A DNA stretch of 64,000 nucleotides from Aphanothece hegewaldii CCALA 016. GTDB lineage: Bacteria; Cyanobacteriota; Cyanobacteriia; Cyanobacteriales; Microcystaceae. Position numbers and translations under genes: made by a program. This document shows positions 7,828 through 16,385 of this stretch, in pieces (positions within the stretch are counted from its first letter, which is position 1; the number at the start of each line of letters is the position of its first letter). Under the pieces are notes generated by a model. That model saw nothing but the letters and a program-made list of their open reading frames with translations. It did no database searches and was not told the DNA's origin. Where the stretch lies: positions 227,008-291,007 of the forward strand of contig NZ_PXOH01000003.1 of NCBI RefSeq assembly GCF_003007785.1, given 5' to 3'.

Positions 7828-10071
7828 TTAGTCACCTTCAACTTGAGTGACACGACGGATTTCTAAGACATCACTAAGATTTTTTAGACGTTGAATGCTG
7901 TTTTCTAATTGTTCGTGATCCCGAATTTCGATGCTGAGGGAAATTAACGCGGGTTTACCGAAACTGGTTTTAACACCAGCATTACAGACATTAATATTCT
8001 GATCGCTCAGACGAGTTAAAATATCTCGTAGAACACCAACTCGATCGATAGCTTCTATTTGTAGATCGACTTGGTAGGTTTGCGCTCGTCCGTTGGTTTC
8101 AACTGGGTTCCAGTGTACAGGGATTAATCTTTCGCCATCAATTTGAGCAACATTGGGACAGCCTTGACGATGAATAGCTATTCCTTTAGCACCTCGACTG
8201 ACAAAACCTAAAATCGGTTCCCCAGGTAAAGGATTACAACATCGTGCAATATAATAAACTAATCCTTCTACTCCTGCGATCGGTGATTTACTCTTAGTGG
8301 TTACATTAGTCGTACGGGTCGAAGTTTGGATCAAAGAGGGTAATTCTGGAACTCTTGTGGTTTCTCGCACCCGGTTAACTACATTAAACAGAGTCAATTC
8401 TCCGTATCCTAAACCCGCTAATAAATCTTCGACTGACTGATAGTTGCATTGTTTAGCGACTCTTTGCATCCGTTCTGATTTTAACAAAGCATCTAAGCCA
8501 TTTTTACCCAGTTCTTTTTCTAATAAATCTCGTCCTCTGGCGATATTTTCGTCACGACTACAACGCTTAAACCATTGACGGATGCGATGACGAGCGCTGG
8601 GAGTAATAACAAAATTCAGCCAATCTAAACTAGGATGGCTATTTTTACTGGTAATAATTTCTACAATATCACCATTTTCTAATCTTGTATCCAAAACCGA
8701 CCAACGGCCATTAATTCGCGCTCCTTTCATATGATGACCTACTTCGGTATGGATGCGATAGGCAAAATCAACCGGGGTTGCACCTCTCGCTAAAGCAATG
8801 ACATCACCATCGGGGGTAAAAACATAGACATCATCCTCAAAAAGATCCCCTTTGAGTCTATCCATGTACTCTTGTGCGTCTTTCACCTCTTTTAAATCAT
8901 TTTGCCACTCAATTAATTGACGCAACCAAGTAAATTTTTCATCATCAGAAGACGTTGCAGTAAAGCTCGCTCCTCCAGTTTCCTTATATTTCCAGTGTGC
9001 AGCAATTCCGTATTCTGCGATGTGGTGCATTTCTAGAGTACGGATCTGGATTTCTAGCGGACGACCGTTTAAACTAACAACAGAAGTATGTAAAGACTGA
9101 TAGCGGTTTGGTTTCGGTAATCCGATATAATCTTTAAAGCGTCCTGGAATTGGGGTAAAAACATCATGGACGATCGCTAAAGTTCGATAACATTCTTCAT
9201 TGGTTTCCACAATAATTCTGACAGCAGCAATATCATAGATTTCGTGGAACTCTTTTTCTTGTCGCTGCATCTTGCTGTAGATGCCATATAAATGTTTTGG
9301 TCTTCCTTTTATTTCATTAACTTTAACGCCAATTTTGTTTAAACGTTCTTTTAATATATTAGAAATTAAATCTAATCTTGCTTCTCGATCAACTCTTTTT
9401 TCTGCAATAAAGGATTGAATTTCTCTATATGAATCGGGTTCTAAATATTTAAAACACAAATCTTCTAATTCCCATTTTAAACTACCAATTCCTAAACGGT
9501 TCGCTAAAGGGGCAAATATTTCTTTAGTTTCTAGAGCAATGCGTTTTTGTTTTTCGGGATCAAGAGGATCGAGTGTTCTCATATTATGCAGTCGATCCGC
9601 TAATTTAACCACAATCACCCGAACATCTTTTGCCATTGCGAGGAACATTCGACGAAAGTTCTCTGCTTGACGTTCCGTTTTACTGGAAAAATTAAACTTA
9701 GATAACTTGGTGACTCCCTCCACCAGTTGACGCACTTCATTACCGAAGCGTTCCTCTATTTCTTCGACTGTGACATCCGTATCTTCTACCACATCATGCA
9801 AAAATCCCGCAGCCACCATCGCTTTATCTCCCCCCAAGTCTCGCAGTAAACCCGCGACAGCTATGGGATGAGCGATATACGGTTCACCCGATTTTCGGCG
9901 TTGTCCTTCATGTAGTTTATAGGCAAAATTAAACGCTTGACAAATTAAATGGGTGTCTTCGTTAGGTATTCCTTTTTCTACAGAAAGTAAACATTGTTGT
10001 AACCAGTCGGGAAGAGAAACGGAAAAGCTTTCAATGTCGGTATCGGGTTGGGTTAAAGTGATAGTTTTCAT
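7828..10071 (-). CDS. relA: Bifunctional (p)ppGpp synthetase/hydrolase (RelA/SpoT family)
   Basis: A long RSH stringent-response enzyme (747 residues) that makes and degrades the alarmone (p)ppGpp in the cytoplasm. The HD hydrolase domain is intact (YKLHEGQRRKSGEPYIAHP near 51-69 and HDVVEDTD at 92-99). The synthetase domain follows (RFKDYIGLPKPNRYQSLHTS, EYGIAAHWKYK), then a TGS domain (DVYVFTPDGDVIALARGATPVDFAY), a conserved Cys/zinc-finger region (RCCNPLPGEPILGF) and a C-terminal ACT domain. With both HD and synthetase motifs complete it should be bifunctional, as in most cyanobacteria with a single long RSH. The gene is monocistronic, with a 300-bp upstream gap to a divergent gene. Confidence 0.95.
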   Translation of the reverse strand: MKTITLTQPDTDIESFSVSLPDWLQQCLLSVEKGIPNEDTHLICQAFNFAYKLHEGQRRKSGEPYIAHPIAVAGLLRDLGGDKAMVAAGFLHDVVEDTDVTVEEIEERFGNEVRQLVEGVTKLSKFNFSSKTERQAENFRRMFLAMAKDVRVIVVKLADRLHNMRTLDPLDPEKQKRIALETKEIFAPLANRLGIGSLKWELEDLCFKYLEPDSYREIQSFIAEKRVDREARLDLISNILKERLNKIGVKVNEIKGRPKHLYGIYSKMQRQEKEFHEIYDIAAVRIIVETNEECYRTLAIVHDVFTPIPGRFKDYIGLPKPNRYQSLHTSVVSLNGRPLEIQIRTLEMHHIAEYGIAAHWKYKETGGASFTATSSDDEKFTWLRQLIEWQNDLKEVKDAQEYMDRLKGDLFEDDVYVFTPDGDVIALARGATPVDFAYRIHTEVGHHMKGARINGRWSVLDTRLENGDIVEIITSKNSHPSLDWLNFVITPSARHRIRQWFKRCSRDENIARGRDLLEKELGKNGLDALLKSERMQRVAKQCNYQSVEDLLAGLGYGELTLFNVVNRVRETTRVPELPSLIQTSTRTTNVTTKSKSPIAGVEGLVYYIARCCNPLPGEPILGFVSRGAKGIAIHRQGCPNVAQIDGERLIPVHWNPVETNGRAQTYQVDLQIEAIDRVGVLRDILTRLSDQNINVCNAGVKTSFGKPALISLSIEIRDHEQLENSIQRLKNLSDVLEIRRVTQVEGD

Positions 10072-10372
10072 AATCTCTTAAAGGGTTTTGGAGTCACTAA
10101 CAGTAAGACGAAGAATTGGGATGTCTATTTAATTTAGCTATTCTTTTCATTAATGTGTTGATCGATTAATGAAATAAATACATTGAATCTATGCTAAGTT
10201 GACACAGAATGAATTTCTGCTAATCTCTCTAGCAATAAAAACAGGATTAATTCGGAAAAAAGCGGGTTTGTTTTAATGTTTTGAGCCTTAAAACGAAACT
10301 CGGACTATATTGATCTTAAGATTGAATACACGAGGAACTTTATTTAACAAATTGTAACGCAAATTGTCGTTT
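10072..10372. other. Divergent intergenic region between relA and the 118-aa gene
   Basis: About 300 bp holding the promoters of two divergent genes. A TTGACA at 10199-10204 followed 16 bases later by TAATCT is a weak candidate promoter for the rightward gene. I recognise no RNA gene. Confidence 0.35.
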
Positions 10373-10729
10373 ATGCTACCATCTTCTTACAAAGAAGTTT
10401 ATCAAAATTTTCTAGAAGCCCTCAAATCTTTACAGGAAGCGGAAAAGCTGTCTACTGAGGAAAGAATAACGGCTTTTGCTAGAGTAGAACATATGTTCCA
10501 AAATCAATTACTCACGTTAACCGATGAAGAACTTGATCCTAATATTGTCTCGCGTTGGCTACCAATTCAAACAGAATTACATCGAATGTTTAAACTTTTG
10601 GCAACTGATTGGTTATTTTTGCGGTCATCTCGACAAGTGTCAACCCAAAAGGAGCGATTAAAACTATTTTGCGATCGTATTGAACAAATGAGCAAGTTTT
10701 GTCGCATTTTATTAGAGGAGACGGATTAA
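10373..10729 (+). CDS. Conserved-looking hypothetical protein (118 aa)
   Basis: A small, soluble, predominantly helical protein rich in Glu, Leu and Arg (EALKSLQEAEKLSTEERITAF...), with no signal peptide, membrane span or motif I recognise. I chose ATG 10373 over an upstream in-frame TTG at 10364. It ends 22 bases before the DppD-DppF-like gene, so the two may be co-transcribed. No function is proposed. Confidence 0.7.
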   Translation: MLPSSYKEVYQNFLEALKSLQEAEKLSTEERITAFARVEHMFQNQLLTLTDEELDPNIVSRWLPIQTELHRMFKLLATDWLFLRSSRQVSTQKERLKLFCDRIEQMSKFCRILLEETD

Positions 10730-10751
10730 TCAAAATAAGGATCAACCACTC

Positions 10752-12419
10752 ATGACTCAACCTATTTTAAATGTAGAAAATTTAAAAATTGCTTACTGGG
10801 GAAACTCCCAAGAGAAAAAATGGGCAGTTGATGAGGTTTCTTTTACACTATCACCAGGGGAAAAATTAGGTTTAGTGGGTGAGTCAGGATGTGGTAAATC
10901 TACTATTGGACGCGCTTTGATGCGACTGCTTCCCGAAACAAGCGTCATTGAAGGAGAAATACTATATCAAAATCAATCTCTTTTGTCTTTATCGGGTTTA
11001 GCGTTACGTCAGTTTCGTGGGGAAGTCGTCGGGTTAGTTTTCCAAGATCCCATGACTCGTTTAAACCCATTAATGACCATTGGTGATCATTGTATCGAAA
11101 CTCTCAAAGCACATCAAGGAAATCTTTCTCGTCGTCAAGCTCAAGAAAAAGCAATTTATACTTTAGAAAAAGTCAAAATACCGCCGAACCGTTGGGGACA
11201 ATATCCCCATGAGTTTAGTGGTGGGATGAGACAACGAGTAGCGATCGCATTAGCATTACTTCTTAGTCCCAAACTGATCATAGCTGATGAACCGACTACC
11301 AGTCTAGATGTTACTGTAGCCGCAGAAATCCTTCAAGAATTAACCCGTCTTTGTAGCGAAGAACAGATGGGATTATTATTAATTTCTCACGATTTGGCTA
11401 TGATTGGAGAATATTGCGATCGTATTGCCGTAATGTATCAAGGACAGATTGTCGAAACAGGTTTAGTCAATGATATTTTCTTACATCCACAACATAATTA
11501 TACTCAATCTTTACTCAAAGCCGCATTACATCTTCAAGTTACCGAAACAGGATTAGAAATACAACAACCGACGACAAAAGAAACCTCAACTCAAATCACT
11601 TATCCTTTATTAAAAGTCCAAGATTTAAAACAACATTACACCCTAGAAGGCAGTTTTTTTGAACAATGGGTTACTCAAGAAAAAAAATTTATTAAAGCAG
11701 TCGATGGGGTTAGTTTTGAACTCTATCCAGGGGAAACATTAGGTTTAGTTGGTGAGTCGGGATGTGGCAAAAGTACCTTATCTCGTACCATTTTACAGTT
11801 AATCCGTCCTACATCAGGTCTCATTCAATTTCAAAATGAACAATTAAATACTTTAACCGTGGAAAAAATGCGCCTCAAACGACGAATGATTCAGATGATT
11901 TTTCAAGATCCCCACGCTTGTTTAAATCCTTTGATGACCATTGGAGAAAGTATAGCAGATCCTTTATTGATTCATCATTTAGTTAAGACACCCGAAGCCG
12001 CGAAAAAAGAAGTAATAGAAATGTTAAAAAAAGTGGGATTAACGCCGCCAGAAGATTATTATAATCGATATCCGAAAGAATTATCGGGTGGGCAACAACA
12101 AAGAGTAGCTATTGCTAGGGCTTTGATTACTAAACCACAATTAGTCATCTGTGATGAACCTGTTAGTATGCTCGATGCCAGTATTCAAAGTCAAGTGTTA
12201 GAGTTAATGTTAGATTTAAAAAAACAATTAAAATTAACTTATTTATTTATTACTCATGATCTTTGGGTAGCGCGATATTTTTGCGATCGTATTGCGGTGA
12301 TGAATAGTGGTAAAATAGTCGAGATTGGTCAAACTGAAGATATTTTTAATTACCCGCAAGATCCATATACTCAAAAATTATTAAAGGCGGCTCCTTTAAT
12401 TCGTTCTCAGTTAAATTAA
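10752..12419 (+). CDS. Fused DppD-DppF-type ABC transporter ATP-binding protein
   Basis: A 555-residue protein with two complete ABC ATPase domains, the usual DppD (first) and DppF (second) ATPases of oligopeptide/dipeptide/nickel importers joined in one chain. Domain 1 has Walker A GESGCGKST, signature SGGMRQR and Walker B LIIADEPTTSLD. Domain 2 repeats this with GESGCGKST, SGGQQQR and LVICDEPVSMLD. Both carry the C-terminal oligopeptide-transporter extension (Y/F-P-x-D/H-x-Y-T-x-L-L-x-A). No permease or peptide-binding protein is adjacent, so the ATPase must serve membrane partners encoded elsewhere. Fused DppDF proteins are known in several bacteria; the substrate cannot be told from sequence. 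Confidence 0.92.
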   Translation: MTQPILNVENLKIAYWGNSQEKKWAVDEVSFTLSPGEKLGLVGESGCGKSTIGRALMRLLPETSVIEGEILYQNQSLLSLSGLALRQFRGEVVGLVFQDPMTRLNPLMTIGDHCIETLKAHQGNLSRRQAQEKAIYTLEKVKIPPNRWGQYPHEFSGGMRQRVAIALALLLSPKLIIADEPTTSLDVTVAAEILQELTRLCSEEQMGLLLISHDLAMIGEYCDRIAVMYQGQIVETGLVNDIFLHPQHNYTQSLLKAALHLQVTETGLEIQQPTTKETSTQITYPLLKVQDLKQHYTLEGSFFEQWVTQEKKFIKAVDGVSFELYPGETLGLVGESGCGKSTLSRTILQLIRPTSGLIQFQNEQLNTLTVEKMRLKRRMIQMIFQDPHACLNPLMTIGESIADPLLIHHLVKTPEAAKKEVIEMLKKVGLTPPEDYYNRYPKELSGGQQQRVAIARALITKPQLVICDEPVSMLDASIQSQVLELMLDLKKQLKLTYLFITHDLWVARYFCDRIAVMNSGKIVEIGQTEDIFNYPQDPYTQKLLKAAPLIRSQLN

Positions 12420-12470
12420 ATCATTTAATGATTGAATTTTGATATAATTAACCAAAAAAATATGAGAGAA

Positions 12471-12494
12471 TGTAGGGGTTTGGTCTCCAAACCC
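12471..12494. repeat. Dispersed palindromic repeat, copy B
   Basis: TGTAGGGGTTTGGTCTCCAA and the following ACCC form a perfect 8-bp stem (GGGTTTGG/CCAAACCC) with a TCT loop. It is the exact reverse complement of copy C at 20989-21012. No T run follows, so it is not an obvious terminator. Confidence 0.8.
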
Positions 12495-12559
12495 AATAAA
12501 AACGCGTTATGGCACTGATGAAGTAAGAGAAATGAAGACCATTAAGGTTAAAAATATTT

Positions 12560-13648
12560 ATGAAAAAGACCAGAAAAAACAGTAAATATCAAATCGGTTT
12601 AGTTATTGTTGGACTTAGTTTATTACTAAATAGCTGCGGGGAAAATCAAACACCAACTGGTCAAAATTCGGGAAATACCAATGATACCAGCATAACGAAT
12701 CAAAATAGCCGTTTAGCCACAATTAAACAGCGTGGTAAATTAATTTGTGGGGTGAATGGACAATTACCCGGTTTTAGTTTTGTGAATGAACAAGGGGAAT
12801 ATACAGGGTTAGATGTGGATATCTGTCGTGCGATCGCAGCAGCATTATTCGATGATCCCACAAAAGTAGAATACCGCGCCCTGAGTACCCAAGAAAGATT
12901 TACCGCAGTACAATCAGGAGAAGTCGATATCCTCAGCCGCAACACGACTTATACTCTGAGTCGAGATACATCGGTTGGGTTAGAATTTGCCCCAATCACG
13001 TTTTATGATGGTCAAGGAATGATGGTATCTAAAGCGAGTGGGATTAAAACTCTAGAGGATCTCAAAGGAAAAACCATCTGTGTACAGGCTGGAACGACCA
13101 CAGAGCTTAATTTATCTGACCAAATGCGAAAACGGGGTATAGATTATACACCCGTTGTATTTGACGATCCTGACGCGATGTATGCCGCTTATCAACAGGG
13201 ACGTTGTCAGGCGGCAACCTCAGATCGATCGCAACTCAGTTCACGACGAAGCGCTTTACCTAAACCCGATGATCACATTGTTCTTGATACAGTCCTTTCT
13301 AAAGAACCTTTAGCGGTAGCGGTAGCTAATGGTGACTCTGCATGGTTTGATGTGGTGAAATGGTCGATTTATGCTTTGATGGAAGCAGAAGAATTAGGGA
13401 TTACTGCCAAAAATATTAGTACTTTTGCTAATAGTCAAGATCCTTCCGTGAAAAGATTTTTAGGAGCTGAAGGCGAGTTAGGGGCAGATATGGGGCTATC
13501 TAATGATTTTGCTGCCCGTATTGTAAAACACGTGGGCAATTATGAGGAAATATACGATCGTAATATTACGAAAACTATTGGTTTGCAACGCGGTTTAAAT
13601 CAACTTTGGACAAAAGGCGGTTTATTATATTCTCCTCCATTTCGTTAG
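12560..13648 (+). CDS. natF: Amino-acid ABC transporter substrate-binding lipoprotein (NatF/AapJ/BztA type)
   Basis: The periplasmic binding protein of a polar amino-acid importer (362 residues). The N-terminus is a lipoprotein signal with lipobox LLNSC (Cys26), then a low-complexity Asn/Thr/Gly linker. The SBP_bac_3 fold follows: LICGVNGQLPGFSFVNEQGEYTGLDVDICRA is diagnostic of the general L-amino-acid AapJ/BztA group, and GKTICVQAGTTTELNL is the second-lobe motif. In cyanobacteria this group is called NatF of the N-II system, for acidic and neutral polar amino acids. The partner permeases lie 2.7 kb downstream; a toxin-antitoxin remnant and a restriction-modification pair separate them. The last 66 bp of the natF end are repeated exactly at 14150-14215. 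Confidence 0.88.
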   Translation: MKKTRKNSKYQIGLVIVGLSLLLNSCGENQTPTGQNSGNTNDTSITNQNSRLATIKQRGKLICGVNGQLPGFSFVNEQGEYTGLDVDICRAIAAALFDDPTKVEYRALSTQERFTAVQSGEVDILSRNTTYTLSRDTSVGLEFAPITFYDGQGMMVSKASGIKTLEDLKGKTICVQAGTTTELNLSDQMRKRGIDYTPVVFDDPDAMYAAYQQGRCQAATSDRSQLSSRRSALPKPDDHIVLDTVLSKEPLAVAVANGDSAWFDVVKWSIYALMEAEELGITAKNISTFANSQDPSVKRFLGAEGELGADMGLSNDFAARIVKHVGNYEEIYDRNITKTIGLQRGLNQLWTKGGLLYSPPFR

Positions 13649-13651
13649 GGA
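13585..13651 (+). repeat. Long direct repeat, left copy (3' end of natF)
   Basis: Bases 13585-13651 are identical to 14150-14216 (GCAACGCGGTTTAAATCAAC... to ...TTCGTTAGGGA); the next base differs (C versus T). This copy contains the natF stop codon and also the stop codon of the opposing truncated toxin frame. Confidence 0.95.
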
Positions 13652-13860
13652 CTAAAACCTGTAACAATTTCCAAAGCAGTACGAATTTGTGGCCAATAAA
13701 ACTCTTCTAAAATTCCTATCTTACCTAACACGCGTTGGCCATCTACTGCTCGAATTTGCCCAACATCCAAAAAACGATCTTGATCTAATCCGTTCCTTTT
13801 ACTAGCATAAATATTAACAACATACGGAGCTTGTTTGTTACCTTTCGGCATCGATTCCAT
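13645..13860 (-). pseudogene. Truncated MazF/PemK-family toxin
   Basis: 71 residues matching the C-terminal half of PemK/MazF endoribonuclease toxins: NGLDQDRFLDVGQIRAVD followed by a GILEEFYWPQIRTALEIVTG tail. Full-length relatives are about 110-120 residues and begin with a beta-barrel containing a GxxxW(V) and KxRPA motif; that half is absent, and the frame goes from MESMPKGNKQ directly to the middle of the fold. It starts inside the antitoxin gene (23-base overlap), as usual for such pairs. Its stop codon lies in the duplicated natF end. Probably inactive as a toxin. Confidence 0.65.
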
Positions 13861-14071
13861 CCCCTACTACTATATCCCATTCTTTGATTTCTTGCTGGTA
13901 GTTCGGGTCTTCTAAATCTTCCTGCAAGGCTGCTATTATTTCAGATTCTAGAATAAGCTTTCGCTGTTGGGTTAAAAGATTATTGATATAATCACTACGA
14001 TTACCTTTAGCCATCTTGTCTAAAAAACTGATTAAATCTTCGTCTAATGTTACTGCTATTTTTTGTTTCAT
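13838..14071 (-). CDS. Ribbon-helix-helix (CopG/MazE-like) antitoxin
   Basis: 77 residues: an N-terminal ribbon-helix-helix segment (KIAVTLDEDLISFLDKMA, with RSDYINNLL) and an acidic C-terminal tail (EDLEDPNYQQEIKEWDIVVGDG) of the kind that wraps a MazF/PemK toxin. RHH antitoxins bind palindromes in their own promoter; two perfect palindromes lie immediately upstream (14088-14107 and 14114-14130). The cognate toxin is truncated, so it may persist as a solitary repressor or antitoxin. Confidence 0.78.
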   Translation of the reverse strand: MKQKIAVTLDEDLISFLDKMAKGNRSDYINNLLTQQRKLILESEIIAALQEDLEDPNYQQEIKEWDIVVGDGIDAER

Positions 14072-14087
14072 CTGAATTAAGCAATAA

Positions 14088-14107
14088 GTATGATATTATT
14101 ATCATAC
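14088..14107. promoter_or_regulatory. Candidate antitoxin operator 1 (perfect palindrome)
   Basis: GTATGATATTATTATCATAC has two 8-bp arms around a 4-base centre and lies 17 bases upstream of the antitoxin start. RHH antitoxins usually repress their own operon from such sites; binding here is inferred. Confidence 0.5.
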
Positions 14108-14113
14108 CATTTA

Positions 14114-14130
14114 ATGATTGTATCAATCAT
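14114..14130. promoter_or_regulatory. Candidate antitoxin operator 2 (perfect palindrome)
   Basis: ATGATTGTATCAATCAT has 7-bp arms around TAT. It is the second palindrome in the antitoxin promoter region, 6 bases from the first. It shares ATGAT with operator 1. Confidence 0.45.
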
Positions 14131-14149
14131 AGTATTACTCTTTAGATTG

Positions 14150-14216
14150 GCAACGCGGTTTAAATCAACTTTGGACAAAAGGCGGTTTATTATATTCTCC
14201 TCCATTTCGTTAGGGA
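14150..14216 (+). repeat. Long direct repeat, right copy (duplicated 3' end of natF)
   Basis: Identical over 67 bases to 13585-13651. It lies between the antitoxin promoter and the start of the DNA methyltransferase gene at 14221, so the toxin-antitoxin segment 13652-14149 is bracketed by direct repeats of the end of its host gene. Confidence 0.95.
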
Positions 14217-14220
14217 TTAA

Positions 14221-15252
14221 ATGAGCGTTTTAAAAAATAAACAAGAAATTCAATTGCTGGATTTATTCTGCGGAATTGGAGGATTTAGAATCGCGGCTGA
14301 AATAGCTTGTCAGGAAAAAAACATAAAACCTAAGTTTGTTTTTTCTAGTGATATTGATTCAGATGCACAAAAAATTTATCATGCTAATTTTGAAGAAATT
14401 CCACAAGGCGATATTACTAAAATTGATGCAGCTAATATCCCTGAGCATGATATTTTATTAGCAGGATTTCCCTGTCAACCTTTTAGTATATGTGGTGATT
14501 TAAAAGGTTTTAAAGATAGTCGCGGAACCTTATTCTTTGATATCGCTCGTATTTTAGAAGCAAAACAACCATCAGCTTTTATTTTAGAAAATGTTAAACA
14601 GTTAAAAGGACATCAACAAGGTAAAACTCTACAACGAATTATAGAAACATTAAAGGATTTAGGATATTATACAGACTATCAAGTTTTAAATGCTCTTGAT
14701 TTTGGGTTACCTCAAAAGCGTGAGAGAATTTTTATCGTAGGATTGAGAAATCATAACTCATTTGTCTGGAGAAAACCTAAAATTATCATGAAACCTTTAT
14801 CATACATTATTGAAAAATCTGTTAATAAATCTTACTACGCATCAGAGAGAATACGACAAAATCGTCTCGCCAAAACTAGAGATAAAATACACAATACTGA
14901 GCCGACAATATGGCACGAAAATAAATCAGGAAATATTAGTATTTATCCCTTTTCTTGTGCATTAAGATCAGGAGCATCTTATAATTATTTATTAGTCAAT
15001 GGAGAAAGGAGATTAACCGAGCGTGAAATGTTACGACTTCAAGGTTTTCCAGACTCCTATAAAATTATAGGTAGTTATCAAGCAATGCGTAAACTTGTTG
15101 GTAATACTGTTGCTATTCCTTGCGTTGTTGCTGTATTTGAATCTGTGCTAGATGTATTATTGAATTCTCAATCTAATCTAGATAGCCAATCTTCTATTAT
15201 AACTACACAACTTAGTTTATTTAATCATGAAGGTTTAATCAATCATGTCTAG
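14221..15252 (+). CDS. Type II DNA (cytosine-5) methyltransferase
   Basis: 343 residues with the ordered m5C methyltransferase motifs: I (LLDLFCGIGGFR, 12-23), IV (FPCQPFS, catalytic Cys85), VI (ENV, 123-125), VIII (QKRERIFIVG, 165-174), IX (RLTEREMLRLQGFP) and X (VGNTVAIPCVVAV). It methylates cytosine in the recognition site of the neighbouring restriction enzyme. That partner resembles HaeII/NgoBI, so the likely site is RGCGCY; this is inference. The gene overlaps the endonuclease gene by 8 bases (ATGTCTAG). The start codon follows directly on the duplicated natF end. Confidence 0.95.
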   Translation: MSVLKNKQEIQLLDLFCGIGGFRIAAEIACQEKNIKPKFVFSSDIDSDAQKIYHANFEEIPQGDITKIDAANIPEHDILLAGFPCQPFSICGDLKGFKDSRGTLFFDIARILEAKQPSAFILENVKQLKGHQQGKTLQRIIETLKDLGYYTDYQVLNALDFGLPQKRERIFIVGLRNHNSFVWRKPKIIMKPLSYIIEKSVNKSYYASERIRQNRLAKTRDKIHNTEPTIWHENKSGNISIYPFSCALRSGASYNYLLVNGERRLTEREMLRLQGFPDSYKIIGSYQAMRKLVGNTVAIPCVVAVFESVLDVLLNSQSNLDSQSSIITTQLSLFNHEGLINHV

Positions 15253-16339
15253 TATACAAGAAGCTAAAGATCAACTTAATGACGTTATCAAAAAATCTAG
15301 AGTTGATATGTATAAACCTATTCAAATTGCAGAAGTTTTAAGATATTCTCGTTTAAACATAGATAAGGCTCTTCAAATTACAGAACTCGCAACGTATAAA
15401 AATAAATCTTGTAAATGGAGAGATGAAGTCACTAAAGTATTACTTGGTAAAAGTTGTACATCTTCAGCTAATTATCAGCATGATTTATGGAATGCAGTTC
15501 CACCAGAATCACTAAAACTTCTTGATACAGAAAATAAGCGAACTAATGGCGGTGTAGAACGCTATATTTATTTAAAATTTAGTGAAAAACAAAAAACAAT
15601 AGCTAGTATTATTGCTTACATTGAAAGCACTGAATCTAAAAAATTTGAATTGAGTGAATTATTGCAATTTTTTAAACTTAATCCAGGAATAAAACGAAGT
15701 ATCGATAAAGCATATGAAATTGTTACTTATAGTTTATTTGAAACTATTATAGTAGCTCTAGAAACAAAAATTACCGTTAGTGTTCCATCAAAAAAGCAAA
15801 ATTTATTAAATGAATTTTCTGATTTAGCTAAAGTTTTACTTGGTTTGCAAGAAGGACATAATTCGTGGGAATTTGCAGCCCATATCTATAGAGTAGGAGT
15901 TACTAATGCAGCAGATAGAGGTCTAGATATGTGGGCTAATTTTGGACCAGCAATTCAAATAAAACATCTTACACTTGATACAGAAACTGCCAAAAAGATT
16001 ATAGACCAAATTGAGAGTGATCACATCGTTATTGTTTGCCGTGATACTGATAAAAATATCATTCAAACAATAACTCAACAAATTGGTTGGGGACAAAGAG
16101 TTCGGGGTATTATTCAAGAATCTGAGCTAATTTCTTGGTATGATCGTTGTTTGAAAGGGAAATTCTCTAATGAGTTAGCCAAACCACTACTTGAGTGTAT
16201 AGCTAATAGTTTTAGGAAAGAATTTCCTCACTCAGTTGCTTTAGCAGATTTTTTAGAAGAGAGAAAATATATTACCATAATAGTCGATAGTTTTTGGACT
16301 ACAAATAATGACATAGATAAGATAAAAACAGATCAATAA
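15245..16339 (+). CDS. Type II restriction endonuclease, HaeII-like
   Basis: 364 residues. The beginning (KSRVDMYKPIQIAEVL) and the stretch YRVGVTNAADRGLDMWANFG (about 216-234) match what I remember of the HaeII/NgoBI family, which cuts RGCGCY. A PD-(D/E)xK-like site is suggested by Asp228 and the downstream QIK (Gln238-Lys240). It is translationally coupled to the methyltransferase. Both genes look intact and seem more AT-rich than nearby housekeeping genes, in keeping with horizontal gain. AGCGCT sites occur in this window (for example 13250-13255 in natF), so the DNA would need the partner's methylation if the enzyme is active. Confidence 0.8.
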   Translation: MSSIQEAKDQLNDVIKKSRVDMYKPIQIAEVLRYSRLNIDKALQITELATYKNKSCKWRDEVTKVLLGKSCTSSANYQHDLWNAVPPESLKLLDTENKRTNGGVERYIYLKFSEKQKTIASIIAYIESTESKKFELSELLQFFKLNPGIKRSIDKAYEIVTYSLFETIIVALETKITVSVPSKKQNLLNEFSDLAKVLLGLQEGHNSWEFAAHIYRVGVTNAADRGLDMWANFGPAIQIKHLTLDTETAKKIIDQIESDHIVIVCRDTDKNIIQTITQQIGWGQRVRGIIQESELISWYDRCLKGKFSNELAKPLLECIANSFRKEFPHSVALADFLEERKYITIIVDSFWTTNNDIDKIKTDQ

Positions 16340-16385
16340 GGAATGGTTACATTGTTTGTATTCAAATGTGAGGTTGATTTTTGTG

